37,221 nt of DNA from Parvibaculum sp049651025. GTDB taxonomy: Bacteria; Pseudomonadota; Alphaproteobacteria; Parvibaculales; Parvibaculaceae. Position 1 is the stretch's first letter; every line of letters starts with the position of its first letter. The translations under genes and the position numbers were made by a program. Below the pieces are notes generated by a model. That model made no database searches and was not told where the DNA came from. It worked only from the letters and a program-made list of their open reading frames with translations. Of this stretch, positions 33,689 through 37,221 are shown piece by piece. The stretch spans positions 1 through 37,221 of the forward strand of contig NZ_JBASBH010000021.1 in assembly GCF_049651025.1 (NCBI RefSeq), read 5' to 3'.

Positions 33689-34594
33689 ATGCCGCTCTGG
33701 ATTCCCATCACCATCGCTGCCGCGTTCTTGCAGAACCTGCGTTCGACGTGGCAGAAGCAGTTGACCGGCGAGTTGTCGGCCATTGCGGCGACCTATGTGC
33801 GGTTCTCGTTCGGGCTGCCGATTGCGGCGGTCTATCTCTGGGGTCTGCATGAGCTTGGCGGCTACGCCCTGCCCTCGCCCAATGGCAGGTTTCTTTTCTA
33901 CTGCGTGGTCGGCGGCTTCGCGCAGATCATTGCAACCGCGCTGCTTGTCGCGCTTTTCGCCTATCGCAACTTTGCGGTCGGGACGACCTATTCAAAAACC
34001 GAAACGGTGCAGGCGGCTCTGTTCGGCATCATCGTGCTTGGCGACCGGCCGAGCACCGGCGCGGTGGCGGCGATACTTGTGAGCCTTGCGGGCGTGATTG
34101 CGATTTCGATGGCGAAGTCGCATCTCACCGCCATGAATTTCGTGCGCTCATTGAGCGAGCGGCCGACGCTGATGGGCATCGGCACGGGCGCGGGCTTCGG
34201 CATTTCCGCCGTGTCCTATCGCGCGGCGTCGCTTTCGCTCGGCACGCCGGATTTTCTGATCTCCGCCGCCTATACGCTTTTCGTGGTGCTCATCATCCAG
34301 ACCGTCGTCATGACGATATGGCTGTGGCTGCGCGAACCCGAGCAGCTTGTGGCGACGGCGCGCAACTGGAAAGTAAGCTCGCTTGTCGGCATTGCCGGAT
34401 CGCTCGCCTCAATGGGCTGGTTCACGGCGATGACGATTGAAAACGCCGCCTATGTGCGTGCGCTCGGGCAGATCGAACTCGTGTTCACATTTGCCTCGTC
34501 GCATTTTCTGTTCAAGGAGAGGACAGAGCGGCTGGAGATATTCGGGATATTGCTGGTGATCGGCGGGTTGTTGCTGCTGTTGTTTTTGCGGTGA
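33689..34594 (+). CDS. EamA/DMT-superfamily transporter
   Basis: A 301-residue membrane protein with about 10 hydrophobic helices in two five-helix halves, as in EamA (DUF6) drug/metabolite transporters. TYSKTETVQAALFGIIVLGDRPS and the mirrored YVRALGQIELVFTFASSHFLFKERT are the conserved helix 4 ends of the two halves. Substrate unknown; relatives export amino acids or metabolites. ATG 33689 is preferred because the frame upstream is a translated palindromic repeat; no good binding site is visible, so the start is uncertain. A composite repeat follows the stop. Confidence 0.85.
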   Translation: MPLWIPITIAAAFLQNLRSTWQKQLTGELSAIAATYVRFSFGLPIAAVYLWGLHELGGYALPSPNGRFLFYCVVGGFAQIIATALLVALFAYRNFAVGTTYSKTETVQAALFGIIVLGDRPSTGAVAAILVSLAGVIAISMAKSHLTAMNFVRSLSERPTLMGIGTGAGFGISAVSYRAASLSLGTPDFLISAAYTLFVVLIIQTVVMTIWLWLREPEQLVATARNWKVSSLVGIAGSLASMGWFTAMTIENAAYVRALGQIELVFTFASSHFLFKERTERLEIFGILLVIGGLLLLLFLR

Positions 34595-34624
34595 AGGCTT
34601 TCGACCACCCTCTCGCACTCAACA

Positions 34625-34709
34625 CGTCATGGCTCGGCTTGACCGGGCCATCCATCTTATTTCCGTTACGACGCAAAGATGGATCGCCCGATCAAGTCGG
34701 GCGATGACG
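34625..34709. repeat. Composite palindromic repeat, 85 bp
   Basis: CGTCATGGCTCGGCTTGACC followed by GGGCCATCCATCTT is mirrored by AAGATGGATCGCCCGATCAA and GTCGGGCGATGACG. Convergent position between the EamA and TauD-type genes; it probably ends both transcripts. Confidence 0.88.
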
Positions 34710-34723
34710 GTTTCAAAATAAAA

Positions 34724-35602
34724 CTATCGCGGCCTGTCGCCTGCCACCGTCGTGCGATGCATGACGCGGAGGTGGCCGTCATAGCCGCCGTCGGCGAAAT
34801 GCAGCGTGCAGCGATTGTCCCACATGGTCAGCATGTTCTCGCGCCATTTGTGGCGATAGACGAATTCGTCCTTTGTCATATGCGCGTAGAGAAAGCCGAG
34901 GATGGCGGCGGATTCAGCGCGCGTCATGCCTTCGATGCCGAGCGTATAGGTGGGGCTCACATAAAGCGCCTTGCGGCCTGTCACGGGATGCACGCGGACC
35001 AGCGGATGGGGGAACGTCTTGTCGGCTTCCTCGCTGACGATGATCTTCATCGTGCGGTCGTTTTGCTGGGCCTGCTCCTGCGCGAAGAGGCCCTTGGTGC
35101 CGTAAGGCAGCGCGGCGGAGTGGATGGCGACGAGGCCGTCCAGCATGCGTTTCATCACGTCGGACAGCGCGTCGTAGGCGCGGGTGCAATCGGCATAAAG
35201 CGTGTCGCCGCCGACGGGAGGCGTGACCTTGGAATGAAGCAGCGTCGCAGCGGGCGGCTCCTCCTGAAAGCTCCAATCGGAATGCCAGCCCGCGCCGAAA
35301 TTGCGCGCCTTCTCGTCGGGCTCACGGCGAAGCTCCAGAATATGCGGACGGCCTTCCATCGGCGCGATGAAGGGATCGTGACCGAAGGGGCCGATCTGGA
35401 GCGTGAAGGCTTCGAGCTGATCGTGGGTCAGCGGCTGGTCGGGGAACCAGACGACGGCGTGATCGGCCCAGGCCTGTTTCACGGCGGCAAGCGTCGCAGG
35501 CGGCAAGGGTTGCGAAATATCGAGGCCGGTGACTTCCGCGCCGAAGCCCGAAGCATTCGGCCTCACGGTGATCGTTTCGGTCTTCATCGCCGCTTGCGAC
35601 AT
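34724..35602 (-). CDS. TauD/TfdA-family Fe(II)/2-oxoglutarate dioxygenase, second of the Crp/Fnr-linked pair
   Basis: A 292-residue dioxygenase with His107/Asp109 (GWHSDWSF) and distal His268 (CTLHFADGG) as iron ligands, and an Arg in HRTTVAGDR for 2-oxoglutarate. VGGDTLYADCTRAYDALSD is the family signature. The ATG at 35602 has GGAGG at a good distance. It starts 22 nt after the stop of another dioxygenase of the same family, so both are made from one transcript. Similarity to its neighbour is clear, but moderate, so substrates may differ. Substrate unknown. Confidence 0.9.
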   Translation of the reverse strand: MSQAAMKTETITVRPNASGFGAEVTGLDISQPLPPATLAAVKQAWADHAVVWFPDQPLTHDQLEAFTLQIGPFGHDPFIAPMEGRPHILELRREPDEKARNFGAGWHSDWSFQEEPPAATLLHSKVTPPVGGDTLYADCTRAYDALSDVMKRMLDGLVAIHSAALPYGTKGLFAQEQAQQNDRTMKIIVSEEADKTFPHPLVRVHPVTGRKALYVSPTYTLGIEGMTRAESAAILGFLYAHMTKDEFVYRHKWRENMLTMWDNRCTLHFADGGYDGHLRVMHRTTVAGDRPR

Positions 35603-35624
35603 GGTTTTCCTCCGCTCTTTTTCT

Positions 35625-36464
35625 TCAGCCGAGCGGCGCACCCGCGATGGTGATGCGATGCATGAGCCGCCTGTGGCCGTGATAATCGTTGGAGGCATAA
35701 TGCCATGTTGCGCGATTATCCCAAAAGGCGATTGAGCCGGGCGCCCAGCGGAAGCGGCAGGTGAATTCCGGGCGGACGGCATGCGCATACAGGAAATCGA
35801 GGAGCGGCTTGCTTTCCATGTCGGTCCAGCCTTCAAAGCGCTGTGTGAAACCCGGGTTCACATAGAGCGCCTTGCGGCCGCTTTCAGGATGAGTAATGAC
35901 GACGGGGTGGCTCGCTTCGCCGACAAGTCCCTCGCCCTTGAAGCCACCGGCCTGATCGCTGTTCTTGTAGAAACCAGCCGCGCCAAAAGCGATGGCGTTG
36001 GAGTGAACGGCGCGCAGACTGCCCAGCGTCTTCTTCATGCCGTCGGAGAGCGCTTCATAGGCTGCGTACATGCTGGCAAAGAGTGTGTCGCCGCCATCGT
36101 CGGGCAATTCGCGGGCGAGAAGGATCGAGCCCATGGCGGGCGAGGCATCGTAGGAGTGATCGGTGTGCCAGCCGCCGCCGATATTGGTCTTCTGTTCCTT
36201 TTCCTTCCGCACTTCGGCGATCTCGGGATATTGGCCGTTTGCAGGAAAGAACTTGTTGATGTCGATGTCGCCCCAGCGGCGCGCAAAGGCAATGTGCTCC
36301 TCCGGCGTCAGCGTCTGTTCGCGAAAGAAGATGACGCCGTGATCGACATAGGCCTGACGAACCGTTTCCATCTGGCTGTTTGTGAGATTGCGCAGATCGA
36401 CGCCCAGCACTTCCGCGCCGCAGCCTGCGCTGAGCTTTTTCACTTCGATCGTCGAGCCGTTCAT
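35625..36464 (-). CDS. TauD/TfdA-family Fe(II)/2-oxoglutarate dioxygenase, first of the Crp/Fnr-linked pair
   Basis: A 279-residue dioxygenase: His100/Asp102 (GGWHTDHSY), distal His255 (TWHYASNDYHGH), and the 2-oxoglutarate Arg in HRITIAG. DGGDTLFASMYAAYEALSD matches the family signature. GGAGG precedes the ATG. It is the first gene of a two-gene operon and is divergent from a Crp/Fnr regulator; an 8-bp-arm dyad and a possible TATGCT -10 box lie between. The two-enzyme layout suggests successive oxidations of one compound or two related substrates. Confidence 0.9.
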   Translation of the reverse strand: MNGSTIEVKKLSAGCGAEVLGVDLRNLTNSQMETVRQAYVDHGVIFFREQTLTPEEHIAFARRWGDIDINKFFPANGQYPEIAEVRKEKEQKTNIGGGWHTDHSYDASPAMGSILLARELPDDGGDTLFASMYAAYEALSDGMKKTLGSLRAVHSNAIAFGAAGFYKNSDQAGGFKGEGLVGEASHPVVITHPESGRKALYVNPGFTQRFEGWTDMESKPLLDFLYAHAVRPEFTCRFRWAPGSIAFWDNRATWHYASNDYHGHRRLMHRITIAGAPLG

Positions 36465-36497
36465 GATGATCCTCCGTCCCTATGTTTCTTTGGCTTG

Positions 36498-36503
36498 AGC
36501 ATA
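36498..36503 (-). promoter_or_regulatory. Possible -10 box of the dioxygenase operon
   Basis: On the minus strand TATGCT stands at 36503-36498. If it is the -10 box, transcription would start near 36491 and the dyad at 36522-36541 would be centred about 40-41 bp upstream, the class II activator position of Crp/Fnr proteins. No recognisable -35 box is present, as expected for an activated promoter. Confidence 0.4.
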
Positions 36504-36521
36504 GCGGGCGGGATGACCTAG

Positions 36522-36541
36522 ATTGTTACACAGGTAACAAT
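36522..36541. promoter_or_regulatory. Crp/Fnr-type operator dyad
   Basis: ATTGTTAC (36522-36529) and GTAACAAT (36534-36541) are perfect 8-bp arms with a 4-nt spacer, the geometry of Crp/Fnr-family sites (TTGAT-N4-ATCAA for Fnr), but with a different sequence. It lies 12 bp before the regulator's ATG and so could also repress that gene. Confidence 0.7.
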
Positions 36542-36553
36542 TGTGAGTGAGCC

Positions 36554-37221
36554 ATGACGGAGCCGAGCAAGGCTGAGATCGCCCGCGCATTGGAGCGAAA
36601 TTCGTGGTTTCGGCGGCAGAAACCGGAACTCAAACAGGCGCTGGTTGCAAAGGCGCAAACCGTGAAGGCGGAGGCCGGGCGCTGGCTTTACGATGTGGGC
36701 GAGGAAGCGCGCGGGCTTTACGGCGTGCTGAATGGCTCGGTGCGTATTCTCGTGCAGATGGAAGACGGCGATTACGCGCTGGCGAATATCGTCGGGCGCG
36801 GCACGATCTTCGGCTATGCGGGGCGGCTCGTCGGCAGGAAACGGCTTGTGACGGCGGTGGTGCGGGACAATGCGACGCTGATCTATGTGCCCGAAGCGGC
36901 GCTGGAAGCGATTGCACAGGCGGAGCCTGACCTCTGGGTGCATTTTGCGGAACTGGCATCCGACCATCTCGTTGCGGCGCTGCGCGCGACGGTGGCGAAT
37001 GCACGCGCGACGCCTGCCGCGCGGGTCGCGATGCATTTGCGATTGCTGGTGGGCGATGATGAGGCGCCGGTGGAGCTTGGGATAACGCAGGACGAGCTGG
37101 CGGAACTGGCGGGGCTGTCGCGCAAGACAGTGAATTTGCTGCTGAAGACGCTTGAGCGGCGGGGCGTTCTGGAGACGGGGTATCGGCGGGTGCGGGTGCT
37201 GGATGTGGCGGGGTTGCAGGC
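36554..37221 (+). CDS. Crp/Fnr-family transcriptional regulator (3' partial)
   Basis: The frame starts at ATG 36554 and runs open to the window edge, giving 222 residues without a stop; usual length is about 220-240, so only a few residues are missing. Residues about 15-125 form the cyclic-nucleotide-binding-like beta roll (GEEARGLYGVLNGSVRILVQ and GRGTIFGYAGRL). Residues about 176-206 are the C-terminal winged HTH (ITQDELAELAGLSRKTVNLLLKTL). No cysteine occurs in the N-terminal region, so it is not an Fnr-type iron-sulfur sensor. Divergent from the dioxygenase pair and next to a dyad of Crp/Fnr geometry. Confidence 0.9.
   Translation, partial: MTEPSKAEIARALERNSWFRRQKPELKQALVAKAQTVKAEAGRWLYDVGEEARGLYGVLNGSVRILVQMEDGDYALANIVGRGTIFGYAGRLVGRKRLVTAVVRDNATLIYVPEAALEAIAQAEPDLWVHFAELASDHLVAALRATVANARATPAARVAMHLRLLVGDDEAPVELGITQDELAELAGLSRKTVNLLLKTLERRGVLETGYRRVRVLDVAGLQ

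Overview
The window looks like chromosomal DNA of a metabolically versatile alphaproteobacterium, probably Hyphomicrobiales/Rhizobiales and perhaps Parvibaculum-like. The reasons are high GC (about 60% by eye), DUF2336, DUF2332 and split DUF1214/DUF1254 genes, many CoA-thioester and dioxygenase genes, and CCCGGG-type intergenic palindromes of the kind common in that class. The genus is a guess. I see no rRNA, tRNA, CRISPR array, phage or insertion sequence. I support 37 protein genes; the first is cut at its 5' end and the last at its 3' end by the window edges.

Layout. 1-6.0 kb: C-terminal part of a Rieske oxygenase, an HSL-type esterase divergent from an Xre-type regulator, a DUF2336 protein, two small envelope proteins, a saccharopine-dehydrogenase-like reductase and a Rap1a/Tai-like secreted protein. 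6.0-10.2 kb: a citrate synthase coupled by ATGA overlap to a DUF2332 protein, divergent from a second citrate synthase that carries an N-terminal helix-turn-helix and is itself ATGA-coupled to an NAD(P)-binding reductase; a perfect dyad lies between them. 10.4-14.7 kb: one run of two phytanoyl-CoA-dioxygenase paralogues followed by two MFS transporter paralogues. 14.8-18.6 kb: enoyl-CoA hydratase divergent from an acyl-CoA ligase (long dyad between them), an OmpA-like protein and a MaoC hydratase. 18.9-22.1 kb: DUF2383 protein, MsrB, oligopeptidase B.

22.4-25.3 kb: TauD-type dioxygenase, DUF1214 and DUF1254 in one minus-strand operon, divergent from an IclR regulator, with a perfect 15-bp palindrome between. 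25.6-30.4 kb: GH5 glycosidase divergent from a GH29 fucosidase that overlaps a serine hydrolase. 30.5-34.6 kb: glutamate dehydrogenase, a 96-residue protein, an EstB-like serine hydrolase and an EamA transporter. 34.7-37.2 kb: two TauD-type dioxygenases in tandem, divergent from a Crp/Fnr regulator, with an 8-bp-arm dyad between.

The main theme is oxidative and hydrolytic catabolism of hydrophobic or conjugated substrates. Five Fe(II)/2-oxoglutarate oxygenase genes plus a Rieske oxygenase occur together with esterases, glycosidases, CoA ligase, hydratases and transporters. Three separate regulator-gene/dioxygenase or regulator-like/enzyme divergent pairs each have a clean inverted repeat in the shared promoter region. 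Gene ends are marked by four good intrinsic terminators and by about nine palindromic repeat loci, several of them built as two inverted copies in an 84-93 bp unit.
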